Position numbers and translations under genes: made by a program. This document shows positions 1 through 8,053 of a stretch of DNA of 11,891 bases, one piece after another (the first letter of the stretch is position 1; every line of letters starts with the position of its first letter). Below the pieces are notes generated by a model, which worked only from the letters and a program-made list of their open reading frames with translations, had not been told where the DNA came from and ran no database searches. This stretch comes from Ophiostoma sp. CBS 140.51 (lineage: Eukaryota; Ascomycota; Sordariomycetes; Ophiostomatales; Ophiostomataceae), in the NCBI GenBank assembly GCA_029298735.1, contig JANSLP010000552.1, forward strand, positions 1 through 11,891, in the 5' to 3' direction.

Positions 1-684
1 TTGAAAGCAATATATGTTTGTAATTTTATTTCTGAAAATAATACCGTAAATAAAAATGATAACACAGAGGCCAAGAAATAGCCACAAATTCCAGCCTCAT
101 GCAAAGTCTGCGTACATGATTACACTTCAGCTATATTTTTCAAAAACATACACAGCCGGTAAGTACTGCCATTTTGTGAACAGAGCGGGTTGATTGTTGA
201 CATCGTGCGGGTGTTGTTGTGGTTGGTGATGTGGCTGATGTAAACCGCCCACCAAAAATGCTGTGCCGTGAGAAAAGCGGCCGGCCAGCCAGCCAAACAG
301 CAACTCCTGTTACGCATAATAGGATAAATTAACATCGGCCAACCGAACTTTACAAAGAGGAAAAGATAACGCCCAAATGCAATATATCCCATTATGCGTT
401 CTTGTAAGGAGAGCAACAGTGTTTCGTCGGTGCCCAACACCAGCCAGTCGACTCATTGAAATGGCGCATTCTCATGCCCACAAGGCTGGTTCTTCAGCCA
501 TCAGAAACTGCTGACCTTCCCGGTGACCGTTAGTGGCCTCATGTTTATGCTTTCACTGCGGAAAATAAGGAAAGGTTTTGCTGTTTCTCTAATTTTTTGG
601 CGACAAATCGTACACTTCGTTTTTATTGTGGCATATCCAAGCCACCCACCCCGGCCTCTTCTGATTTCCCATCATTTCCCCTCC
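1..684. other. Gene-free left flank with 3' region of MRP7
   Basis: No convincing coding sequence was found in this 684-bp stretch. The first 70 bases are very AT-rich, as expected for a fungal 3' flank. Reading frames here are short and low in information, with no recognisable motif. The right part, about 600-684, is the presumed 3' UTR of the minus-strand MRP7 gene. Another gene may end just left of the window, but nothing inside the window proves it. Confidence 0.6.
622..627 (-). terminator. Candidate poly(A) signal of MRP7
   Basis: The minus strand reads AATAAA here, about 58 nt downstream of the MRP7 stop codon. The distance fits a fungal polyadenylation signal. The assignment rests on sequence and position only. 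Confidence 0.4.
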
Positions 685-1802
685 TCAAAGCTTCTGCTTC
701 TTGGCACCGGACTTGTTCTTCTTCCCCTTCGCGGCGGGGGCAGCTGCCTTCTTGGCCTTCTTGCCCGTGTTCTTGTTGGACGAGTCGGCCGAAATCAGCG
801 CCTGCTGCCGCTTCAGCTCCTTGGCTACCCGCAGCTTCTCGTCCATTTTCTTTCTCCGGGCCCGCATCACAGCGCTGCGGCTGCCCAGTCTTTGGGTACC
901 TGGGGTCTTGCCCTTGTGCGTGCCCATCAGGCGACCAATCTGGACGTTGGACTCGCGGTACGCGTAGTTTTTCGTAATGTGCAGCACGCGGTTGCTGCGC
1001 TTGATTTGGACGTAGGCATTCCAGCGACGCGCCGCGCGGGCCGCCTTGGTCTCGCCGCCCTTGACGTAGCGGCTGTTCTTGTCTTCTTTGCCAGCCTCTT
1101 CGGCCGCCTCGACGGCCGCCTCGCTCACCTCCTTCGAAGCTTCCGCCGCCGTAAGCACCTTGTCCGGCTCGCCCTCGCGCACATAGCCGTCCTTGCGGAT
1201 GACAACACGCGGGAGGCCGCTGCGTGTCAAGGGATCAATCTCTTTCTTGGCCCGGCGGGGGATGGCCACCATGCCAAGTTTCCGCTTGCGTGCCGCATGC
1301 GGGCTGTACGGCAGCCGGTCGTTGCGGTCGTAGGTGACGCCAATGTACTGGCGCGTCGGGTGCCGGAGGGGATCGCGGTAGTACTTGACGTAGCCGGCAA
1401 TGGCCGAGTGGATCGTGTGGTCGCGGCCGAGGATGGTGTTGTCGCCGGGGTGCCAGATGGTACCGCGCTGTTTGTAAATGATTGTGCCGGGGAGGACATA
1501 TTGTTCTGGAGGGTTAGCGAAAAAAAGTTTGCTTGAGGAGAAGGATGTGGTGACCTACCTCCCACCCGCTTGGCGCCCATCTTTTTGGGAATCGTCTTCT
1601 TGAATGTCACTTTGTAGGCACCCTGCGCCTTGACGGACGCAAAACGGTGACCCTCGACAACGGCATTGGCGGCCAGCAGACTGTTGCAGCCTGTTGGTCT
1701 TGTCGCTGCTATTAATGAGGAGGTCGCTGCTGAGGCTGATGGCGTCGCTGTTGGCCGCTTGACGGCTGCCCGGATGGGCAGCCGCAGCTGCATGAGACGC
1801 AT
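685..1802 (-). CDS. MRP7: Mitochondrial large-subunit ribosomal protein bL27m (MRP7 type)
   Basis: This is a structural protein of the mitochondrial ribosome large subunit, the counterpart of bacterial L27 near the peptidyl-transferase centre. It has two exons: 1802-1559 and 1505-685, joined across a 53-bp intron, giving 354 residues. The splice restores the L27 core, running KKMGAKRVGEQYV then PGTIIYKQRGTIWHPGDN then GRDHTIHSAIAGYVKYYRDP (about residues 73-130). The first 50 or so residues are rich in R, A, S and T with almost no acidic residues, as in a mitochondrial targeting peptide. The long basic C-terminal extension ends in a lysine/alanine-rich tail. Yeast Mrp7 is similarly extended (about 370 residues), unlike bacterial L27 (about 85). 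The start at 1802 is the first in-frame ATG; a second at 1793 is also possible. The gene is divergent from LCL2, and its upstream region carries CCAAT boxes. Function is confident; the exact start is less so. Confidence 0.93.
1506..1558 (-). other. MRP7 intron (53 bp)
   Basis: On the minus strand the intron begins GTAGGT and ends TCCAG, with a GCTAAC branch-point match about 10 nt before the acceptor. Removing it creates a split GAA codon (Glu82) and joins two halves of the L27 domain in frame. Reading straight through gives an unrelated C-terminus, so splicing is required. Confidence 0.88.
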
Positions 1803-2515
1803 TAGATGTGTGTGGAGGGACCAATGGTCCACGGAGAAATGGTCGAGACTCAAGTCGTTTGTCGAGTCCGCTCGTAGGAAGGGTTGTCGTCGGGCGGTCG
1901 TCGTGGTCGTCGAGATCGCAATCGTTCAGAATGGGCCCAATCAATCGCATGAGGTTTCTCGGCAAGAGTTAAAATTTCAAGAGACGACTACTAGCTGCAC
2001 GTGACCTCCAATTGGATTTTTGGCTCCTCCAACGCCTTACGACCTGTTTTGGACTAGCGCCAATTGGGCAAGGCCAAGGAACATCACAACTCCAAGTGTA
2101 TTCTAGCCAGGGTATTTCAGCAACCTGCATGCTTTGGGAAGCGTCTGTGGAAAAAGATAATAACAAACTCTGCCAAACCTGAAGTTGAATTTAAAGAGAC
2201 GTTAGAGATATTTTCTTGAGATTTACAGCGTTTGTATGAGCTTCAGAGTCGTAGACGTTGAATGATTACCTAATACTCGAGCTGCTGTGCCTGCCGTTCC
2301 TGAATCGATTATGCTGGCCCCACCCTCCCACAGGGGTCTTTCCGCCTGCTTGCTGTCCGTTCTGCGTTCTGGCCAGCTGTCTCACTGTTGCTGTTCTTCA
2401 ACTTCCACAGCCTTTCGTCGGCGCTACTCAACGTCGAGCCTTCATCAACCACACCTCGACACGCGAGCACCACGAGTCGATACAATACACCCACGTCGAC
2501 CACATAGCACCGACC
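1803..2515. promoter_or_regulatory. Divergent promoter between MRP7 and LCL2
   Basis: This is a 713-bp intergenic region between head-to-head genes. It contains CCAATCA at 1937-1943 and the palindrome CCAATTGG twice, at 2008-2015 and 2060-2067. It also has CACGTGAC at 1998-2005, which reads GTCACGTG on the minus strand. CCAAT is the known target of the fungal HAP (CBC) complex, which controls many mitochondrial and respiratory genes. RTCACRTG is the Cbf1-type bHLH site. The CCAAT boxes lie 135 to 265 bp upstream of the MRP7 start, a usual distance, and 450 bp or more from LCL2. I saw no convincing TATA box. Use of the sites is inferred. Confidence 0.55.
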
Positions 2516-2942
2516 ATGACACGCACCCTCTTCGCTTGGGCACTAGCCCTCCTCTACGCGCACGTCGCTTTCGCCCAATTCGGCTTTTTTGACCAAATGT
2601 TTGGCGGCGGCGGCGGTGGCGGACAGCACCACAACGAGCCCCAAAACGTGCCGAGCGACTCGGCGTGGTACCGCGGCAACGTCGAGAAGATGCACTGCGA
2701 CAAGTACTTGTGTCCAGACACTCTAGGTGGGCCACTCTCTCACACTCCTGCTCCATCAAATTGTTACTAACTGCTACGCCACAGCCTGCGTCCATTTCGC
2801 GCACCATTGCCCTTGTCCGTTCCCGAGCATTGAGGACAAGGTGGAGCTGGCCGAGGGCCACCGGCTGTGTGTCTCGCGCGGCGGGTTCAAGGACGGCGAG
2901 TCGGCACGCAAGATTGAGCTGGCACGGAAGGGACTGCTGTAG
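2516..2942 (+). CDS. LCL2: Long chronological lifespan protein 2 (LCL2 family)
   Basis: This is a small fungal secretory-pathway protein. The LCL2 family is annotated as a probable component of ER-associated degradation and is named for a yeast lifespan phenotype. Two exons, 2516-2726 and 2785-2942, encode 122 residues. Residues 1-20 form a signal peptide with probable cleavage after AFA, before QFGFFDQMFGG, a start typical of the mature family. A glycine run (about 30-36) and a low-complexity HHN segment follow. The conserved core is SAWYRGNVEKMHCDKYLCPDT, then CPCPFPSIEDKVELAEGHR, then CVSRGGFKDGE. The mature part has six cysteines (61, 66, 72, 79, 81, 99), so disulfides in the ER lumen are likely. 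No KDEL-type signal or membrane anchor is visible. The ATG sits in a good context (ACCATGA). Length matches the family. The gene converges on the F-box gene. Confidence 0.93.
2727..2784 (+). other. LCL2 intron (58 bp)
   Basis: The donor is GTGGGC and the acceptor CACAG, with a perfect TACTAAC branch point at 2765-2771. Splicing makes a split Ala71 codon and joins the two halves of the conserved cysteine-rich core. Without splicing the frame ends at a TAA inside the branch point. Confidence 0.93.
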
Positions 2943-3015
2943 GAGATTTTACGTTTACGAGCGCGGGCACGATATTGCAAAAGTAGGGACGATGGATTGA
3001 ACGCACCATGTTGTC

Positions 3016-3030
3016 TTTATTTATTTTATT
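3016..3030 (-). terminator. Candidate poly(A) signal cluster of the F-box gene
   Basis: Three overlapping AATAAA hexamers lie on the minus strand (3025-3030, 3020-3025 and 3016-3021), about 225 nt past the F-box stop. If they are used, the F-box transcript would run through the small ORF at 3026-3245, whose TAA overlaps this cluster. Confidence 0.45.
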
Positions 3031-3245
3031 TTTGTTCATAGAAAACGTCATAGAGTGGCTGAGAACCAAAAATACGAATACAGGAAAAGGAAAAACTTTA
3101 TAACCAGGCCTGCAAAATAATTGCTCACCATGAGCAGCAAGACTTGCCCGAGATACTTTAGAATGCGCCAGGTCCACTTGCGCTCACGCAAAGAGATCAC
3201 AAAATCTTCCACAGCATCACCCACGGCAAGACAAAGGCACACCAT
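3026..3245 (-). CDS. Possible spliced microORF or alternative F-box C-terminus
   Basis: I do not recognise this product, and its reality is unproven. An ATG at 3245 in a strong context (GCGGCCATGG) lies 9 nt beyond the F-box stop and in the same frame. Exon 1 (3245-3129) encodes 39 residues, including DAVEDFVISLRERKWTWRIL and KYLGQVLLLM, a basic/aromatic segment before a hydrophobic end. A GTGAGC donor follows at 3128. A T-rich stretch leads to a TTCTCAG acceptor at 3059. Exon 2 (3058-3026) then adds PLYDVFYEQK and TAA, for 49 residues in all. Unspliced, the frame gives 65 residues with an AT-rich hydrophobic tail. No clear CTRAC branch point is visible, which weakens the case. Alternatives are a chance ORF in the F-box 3' UTR, or the true F-box C-terminus if an intron removes the TAG at 3255. 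Confidence 0.3.
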
Positions 3246-3254
3246 GGCCGCTCG

Positions 3255-4892
3255 CTATGTCATGGCGTTGGAATCGTCATCGTCATTGTCGTCGTCGTCA
3301 TCATCTTCATCATCGTCATGCTCTTCATCTTCCGAGTCACCCTCTTCGTCATCGTCACCGTCATTATCGGGATGAATTACTTGCGTCACGTTTAGCTTGG
3401 CAATAGCCGCGAGCGTCTGCAGGTACTTGGCCATGGGCTCGGTAAGCCCTGCCCTATGCCGGCTTGACGAGGAGCCGTCAAAGGTGACCGGGTCCGAGTA
3501 CATGGTGGACGTGTTGGCCAGCTGGCGGGGATTGCCAATGGAAAAGTCCCGCAGCTGGGCCGCCAGCGGGTCGGCCGCGAGCTCGCTCAGAAAGACGTTC
3601 CAGACATTTGGTGGGGTGGATGCGTTGCTGGTGTTGGGGTTCTGGTTGGGGTCGACAAGAACGATATTCCAGAGCGACAAGGAATCGAGGAAAGGGATAC
3701 GCCGTAAGAGACTGAGCAGCTCGGGCACCGAGACTTCGGCATGGCCCAAGTCGAGGCGGTGTAGTTTGGGTGGCATAGTACTGTCCGAAGATGCAGACAT
3801 GGGAGTGAACGACTTCGATGTGACAACCGGGAAAGACTCTGGTAGTGGTTTGCCGAGCGTGGACAAGAAAATATCGGTGCGGCGGTGCTTGGAGTTTTGC
3901 AGGTTCAGGCGCAGCCACTCGATATGCGACGCGTGGGCAAAAAACGCATGGAAGCTGAGTCCTGCAATGCTGGCGGGTTGGAACTGCCCGCCACGGGAGC
4001 CGACCACGTTTATGTTATTGAAACCGACGTCCTGGCAGAAGTTGACGTCGAGGTGGAGTCGCTGGAGACCGTTGATGACGGCCAGCAGTGGTCCTGGATT
4101 GGCGCCCGGCGCCATGGTCATGTCGAATGCCTTATTCTCGAGACCAAAGTGACGAGCGCGCAGCAAAACCTCGAGGTTTTTGGGGCTGACGGTGGCCTTT
4201 TCCACAGGGTTGGTGTCGGTGTCAACGTCCTCGTCATCAGCTTTGGCTGCAGCTGTGACCCTCTCCTTCGCCCTGGCAAGAGCGGCGAGGATGATGGAAA
4301 ACGCTGCCGAAGCAAATTTGGCATCGTGCAAAATAAACCCCGGCGCATCCCCAATCAGCCCTTGCATGTGCCGGAAGCCATAGCTGCGCCAGGGCTGCGA
4401 GGGCCCGTCGCGGAACCGTGTGTGGGAGTTGAAGTCGCGAATGTCAATCGTCTCGAGGTTTGGCAGGTTGGCAAATGCCATGGCCAGCATCTCCACGGCG
4501 CGGCCCGTGTGCAGCAGCGAGTTTTGCTGTGCCACGGCAAACTGGAATTGAATGGCCTTGTCTTCGTTATCGAAACCCTGGACTAAGTTGTTGGACAGCT
4601 TGTCGAGACCAATGGAGACGTGCCGCAAGGTCAATCGCAGCTCTGGATGACGAGAAATGTCAATCAATGCTTGCAGACTGTAGTCGGTAAACATGAATTG
4701 CTTGCGCCGGAAAAACTCGTGGCCAAACGAGTGGAAGAGGGCGCGCTCGGTGCCACGCGAGACGAGACGGACGTTGCAGAGGTCGGTCGTCGGGAGGTGC
4801 CGCGTAATACGGAGCAGCATCTCAACCGGCAGCTTCGCAAACGGGTCTGTGACCGACGGAGTGTCCATGGGGGCGTCCGTGACGATGTCCAT
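3255..4892 (-). CDS. F-box domain protein with acidic C-terminal tail
   Basis: An uninterrupted 545-residue protein. Residues 18-66 match an F-box: DPFAKLPVEMLLRITRHLPT, followed by a conserved-type NVRLVSRGTERALF segment. F-boxes bind Skp1, so this is probably the substrate receptor of an SCF ubiquitin ligase. No WD40 or Kelch repeats are present. Leucine-rich stretches recur (LPNLETIDIRDF near 143, LQRLHLDVNF near 276, LHRLDLGH near 377, LDSLSLWNI near 402) and suggest irregular leucine-rich-repeat folding, common in fungal F-box proteins. Residues 509-540 are almost all Asp, Glu and Asn, encoded by a GAY-rich simple-sequence tract. The ATG context is excellent (GCCGCCATGG). A pyrimidine-rich tract lies upstream on the minus strand (about 4990-5060). 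The substrate is unknown. The acidic end may not be the only C-terminus; see the small ORF downstream. Confidence 0.85.
   Translation of the reverse strand: MDIVTDAPMDTPSVTDPFAKLPVEMLLRITRHLPTTDLCNVRLVSRGTERALFHSFGHEFFRRKQFMFTDYSLQALIDISRHPELRLTLRHVSIGLDKLSNNLVQGFDNEDKAIQFQFAVAQQNSLLHTGRAVEMLAMAFANLPNLETIDIRDFNSHTRFRDGPSQPWRSYGFRHMQGLIGDAPGFILHDAKFASAAFSIILAALARAKERVTAAAKADDEDVDTDTNPVEKATVSPKNLEVLLRARHFGLENKAFDMTMAPGANPGPLLAVINGLQRLHLDVNFCQDVGFNNINVVGSRGGQFQPASIAGLSFHAFFAHASHIEWLRLNLQNSKHRRTDIFLSTLGKPLPESFPVVTSKSFTPMSASSDSTMPPKLHRLDLGHAEVSVPELLSLLRRIPFLDSLSLWNIVLVDPNQNPNTSNASTPPNVWNVFLSELAADPLAAQLRDFSIGNPRQLANTSTMYSDPVTFDGSSSSRHRAGLTEPMAKYLQTLAAIAKLNVTQVIHPDNDGDDDEEGDSEDEEHDDDEDDDDDDNDDDDSNAMT
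3271..3359 (-). repeat. GAY-type simple-sequence tract coding for Asp/Glu tail
   Basis: The minus strand is a run of mostly GAT, GAC and GAA codons; the plus strand reads as tcg/tca/tct repeats. It encodes the acidic tail of the F-box protein. Such tracts change length easily, so it may differ between strains. Confidence 0.8.
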
Positions 4893-5618
4893 GGCGGCGG
4901 ATGTGGTGGGCCAAGAAATGGCCGGGAATGTGGAAGCTGAGAAATGAAGCTATTCACAAATCAAGCCGTCTATGAAATGAAGCTCGGGTATAGGATAGAA
5001 ATGACAACCAAATAAAGTGAAAGAATGAATAATTGAAGAAAGTGAAGAAAGAAAGGAGATTGACATCAACACAGCCTCAAAAAATAGCTGCACTTTTGAG
5101 CTTTTGTTCGTCTTGTATTAATACGCTGGTTCAAGGAGAGGAGTTGAACCAGCTCGATGGAAGCTTGGCGCTCGGCTGCCTATTGTTACTCCCTTTGTTG
5201 GCGGGAAAGCAACGGGAAAGCTGGAAAATGCAGGGAAAAGGTGGGCTTGGTGCCTAAACCTTAACGTCAATTGCGACAATAACAAGGCTGGCGAGTGGAG
5301 CTATTCTGAGTGGTCGCTGGAGAGCCCCTGGATCCCCGTCATTTAGCGGCGTTTTCAGCGTGATGCGTGTTTTCAAAATGAGTGGGCAAGAGTGCAACTT
5401 GCTCCTTCCATAAACAAATCAGGAGGCCAGAAAGAAAGCGACAAAGGAGGTCAAAGGAAGTCACAAGTCGCAGAACACAGAAGGCGCAAAGGTAAATATC
5501 ATATCCAGGTATCCAAACAACAAACCCGCTCTATGCAATCTATTAAAGAAGTGGCGGCAGTATGACGCCAGAAGACGCGAACGCCCAAGAGAACAAAAAA
5601 AATACCCAAGAACTCCTC
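4893..5618. promoter_or_regulatory. Intergenic region: F-box promoter and 3' flank of membrane protein gene
   Basis: No coding sequence was found in these 726 bp. The first 150 bases are purine-rich on the plus strand, so CT-rich on the coding strand of the F-box gene, as in fungal promoters. The 11-mer GAAATGAAGCT occurs at 4941-4951 and 4974-4984. A perfect hairpin sits at 5125-5153. AGCCCCT near 5322 contains CCCCT, a stress-element core, but a single copy means little. The right end is the 3' UTR of the gene ending at 5619; I saw no AATAAA for it. Confidence 0.5.
5125..5153. repeat. Perfect 10-bp inverted repeat, 9-nt loop
   Basis: Arms GCTGGTTCAA (5125-5134) and TTGAACCAGC (5144-5153) are exact reverse complements around GGAGAGGAG. 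The repeat lies about 230 bp upstream of the F-box start. It could be a binding palindrome or fold in a transcript. The GGTTCAA piece resembles a tRNA T-arm, but no tRNA body surrounds it. Confidence 0.75.
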
Positions 5619-7235
5619 CTATATCTCAACAAATGACCCCGGCACGCGGATTGTGCTGTAGTCATCCCAAATCGGCTCGTCTTTCTGGCCGGCCGTCTTC
5701 AAGTCTTTGATAGCTTTGTCAAACATTCGTCGGCCTCGAATCGGCGGCGGCGGCGGCGGCCTTGCGCCCAAGGGTGGCACGCTGCGTATCCCGTTTGACC
5801 GTTCGCCGGGGACCGTCTCTTCTTCCTCAATGGTGCCGTTCGCCTGTCGACTGTTGACATAGGCCGTGTACGAGTGCATACGGCCAGTGTCGTACAAAGG
5901 CCGCGGTCCGACGACACCAAAGACCGGGTGGTGGATGGCAGAAGCTGGCGGGACGGGCGCTCCTACTCCTGCTGCTGATGGCGGAACGGCACTGTATCGT
6001 GGGAAGCCGCTGCCCGATGCGCGCGACAATGGCGGCCGTGGGGGCATCATTGTTGGCATAGGCCCCGGGCTCTGCGCCATGGGCGAGATATAGGCCGGCG
6101 TGGGTGGGAAAGCCGGCGCGGGTGGGAAGAAATGCTCCATGGGCGAGGGGACAGGAGGAATATACGACCCGGCGGCGGGTGCATAACTCGTCTGGTGCAG
6201 AGGTGGTGGTGGTGGTAGCTTGATGGATGAGGGTTTATGGGCACCTTCGTCAACCCGGCTCCAAAGCTCTTGCCGCTCCACCAGAGTACTGCCCGAACTG
6301 GGCATGGCAAAGGGTTCATTGTTGTACGACGGGATCGAGGGCGGCGGGGCCAGCGTGCTGGTCGAGGTGTTGGGGTCGTCGGTGGTTTCGCGGATGGTGA
6401 CGCGGGTTTTTCGTTTTCGTTTTGGTGTGATGGGGACGGGTGGTGGTGGGGGTTCCTCCTCCTCTTCTGACTCTTCCTCTTCTTCACTGGATGCTCGACT
6501 GGCCGTTGTGCCGCCGCCTCCGTTCTCGGCACCACTACTTGATCCGGCATATGTGTGGCCGGAGATGCCGTCCCCCAAGATACCGTCAATCAGTGCCTTG
6601 GCTGCTGACGTCTGTCCCTCGGGGATCGGCGGCGTGATCCAGGGCAGGACAAAGGGCTGTGCCGTCCGCTCGACCACCAACTGAACGACTGTCATGTCGA
6701 TGCAGTTGATAATGGCCGCCGCCAGCCCGGCCTGCAGCGGTGTCATGGAGGACGCATTGTCGGCCGGCCGGCTGCCCAGCGTAATGGCTGTTGCTAGCAG
6801 CGACACCGACCACAGCGCAATCGTGATGCGTCCCAGCACGATAATCTTCGTGTGCCGCGGTGTGCGGGTGGCCCGGTTGGTGCCTTCAAAGGGATCTGGT
6901 CGGCGGGCAGCCAGCAAGTGGAAGCACATGTAGGCCAGCCCGAAGATGCAAGAGATCATCACCAGGCTTTCGGTAAGGCCAATGGCTTTGGCGTTGACGA
7001 CAATGGTGCCGCCCAGCACCAGCCCCGACACGATCAGTCCGATCAAGATCATGAGCAGGTTGAGTCCACAGGCGGCCATGACGATCTTGGGCAACGGCAG
7101 CCATGCCGGCGTGGCCAGAGGGCCTGACGATGATGATGATGTCGCTTCTGCTGCTCCTTCTTTGGGCTTCCACGGGTTCCATTTTAAGAGGGCTTTGAAG
7201 GAGACACCCTTTTCTTCGTCGTCGTCCTTTGCCAT
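5619..7235 (-). CDS. Four-helix membrane protein with long proline-rich tail
   Basis: I do not recognise a named family. The 538-residue frame has no intron. Residues 1-48 are polar. Four hydrophobic helices follow at about 49-78, 88-110, 130-153 and 165-187, a compact MARVEL-like layout (resemblance only). The other 350 residues have no membrane segments and are proline-rich. They contain an acidic run with polyproline (about 250-266), a basic PKRKRKTR at 271-278, PPPPPL near 341, and RPPPPPPIRGRR near 492. The last 40 residues (FDKAIKDLKTAGQKDEPIWD then DYSTIRVPGSF) are less repetitive and look like a folded or binding end. With even helix number and no signal peptide, both termini are probably cytosolic. 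The polyproline runs suit SH3, WW or profilin partners, so a plasma-membrane or cortical scaffold is possible. That role is inference. The gene is divergent from the transcription-factor gene. Confidence 0.8.
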   Translation of the reverse strand: MAKDDDEEKGVSFKALLKWNPWKPKEGAAEATSSSSSGPLATPAWLPLPKIVMAACGLNLLMILIGLIVSGLVLGGTIVVNAKAIGLTESLVMISCIFGLAYMCFHLLAARRPDPFEGTNRATRTPRHTKIIVLGRITIALWSVSLLATAITLGSRPADNASSMTPLQAGLAAAIINCIDMTVVQLVVERTAQPFVLPWITPPIPEGQTSAAKALIDGILGDGISGHTYAGSSSGAENGGGGTTASRASSEEEEESEEEEEPPPPPVPITPKRKRKTRVTIRETTDDPNTSTSTLAPPPSIPSYNNEPFAMPSSGSTLVERQELWSRVDEGAHKPSSIKLPPPPPLHQTSYAPAAGSYIPPVPSPMEHFFPPAPAFPPTPAYISPMAQSPGPMPTMMPPRPPLSRASGSGFPRYSAVPPSAAGVGAPVPPASAIHHPVFGVVGPRPLYDTGRMHSYTAYVNSRQANGTIEEEETVPGERSNGIRSVPPLGARPPPPPPIRGRRMFDKAIKDLKTAGQKDEPIWDDYSTIRVPGSFVEI

Positions 7236-8053
7236 GAGGAGGGTGAGGCGGGGTGTTGTCGTCGGCTGCTGTTGTCGATGTTTTCGACAGGCTTCGTCCT
7301 ATGGCTGGACGGCCAGGATCTGGCCTGAATTGAAATCACCACCAGGCTGTAATATTTCGGTGAGTGATCGTATGTGTTCGTCGATGAGTATCGTATGTAT
7401 CGTTTATGAAGGCATCGTGAGGTTGATTACCGTAGTTGTCATGATACACAGTAAAAGTTGAAGCTGTGTTGTTTGCACAGACTACTTCGACAAAAGATGC
7501 TCTACCCATGACAAACAGAAGAGTTGGGCCATCGCAACTCGTAAGCCTCTCACGAGACATCTCGTTTACATTCCAGAGTCATTTTGGAGAGCAGGCTTGC
7601 AGCCGGGCAACGGACTCCAGAGATCGCATGCCAGTCGTTGGGAGGTCATAGTATTTTTGGTCATGGATTTTGGTGAGCGCATTCCAGCCATTATTAGGTG
7701 CTTTATGAGAGAAAAGTGCACCCAATTCGCCATGTCGTCATCGGTCGATCATCAGTCGCATTCTATGCAATTGTGTTTCGTAGAACATGTTGAATTTTTG
7801 GAATAATCTTGCAGTCAATGGCAGTTTGATTTGTGTACCCAGGTGTTGTCAATTAACGTTGCTGGTGATGTTGACTTTGGTTGGTTTTATCTGCCTTTTA
7901 TCGCATCTTGTTGGTTCCTGCCTCCAACGGCTGCCAATCCACATCGCCGTTCTCTGACATCAATACGCCGTCTCTGTGGCGACCCTTATCCATCGCACCC
8001 AACTTGTCCCAGGTCCTGTCGGCGAAGCAGTCGTGTCGTGTCAGTGTCGGCTA

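Larger units (their letters stand above)
2943..3254. other. Convergent intergenic region, LCL2 and F-box 3' ends
   Basis: The two flanking genes end tail to tail 312 bp apart. The region is AT-rich near 3000-3130. Its only notable contents are the overlapping AATAAA motifs on the minus strand (3016-3030) and the possible small spliced ORF listed separately. I saw no AATAAA for LCL2. Confidence 0.6.

Noticed and set aside
120..440. A 106-codon minus-strand frame in the left flank
   Set aside because: Composition is irregular, with no conserved-looking block, and there is no promoter or partner evidence.
521..529. CGGTGACCG as a Zn2Cys6 binding site
   Set aside because: A CGG-N3-CCG match this short is expected by chance, and it lies in the 3' flank of MRP7 rather than near a promoter.
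523..1536. A 337-codon plus-strand frame opposite MRP7
   Set aside because: It lacks an ATG at its first codon, has Leu/Val/Ala/Arg-biased composition typical of the antisense of a GC-rich gene, and lies across both exons and the intron of a well-supported gene.
2310..2592. An upstream ATG frame overlapping the LCL2 start
   Set aside because: It is unknown whether the transcript reaches this far upstream, and the frame is a low-information overlap with the real gene.
3397..4586. Two overlapping plus-strand frames (3397-4152 and 3885-4586) opposite the F-box gene
   Set aside because: They are antisense shadows with no recognisable motif, while the minus strand carries an F-box and leucine-rich stretches over the same bases.
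4941..4984. Two copies of GAAATGAAGCT, 33 bp apart, as regulatory repeats
   Set aside because: They lie in purine-rich low-complexity sequence where such matches arise easily, so they are only noted in the intergenic entry.
5125..5153. A tRNA gene suggested by the GGTTCAA motif
   Set aside because: The pairing partner makes a 10-bp stem with a 9-nt loop, not a T-arm, and no acceptor, D or anticodon arm is found around it.
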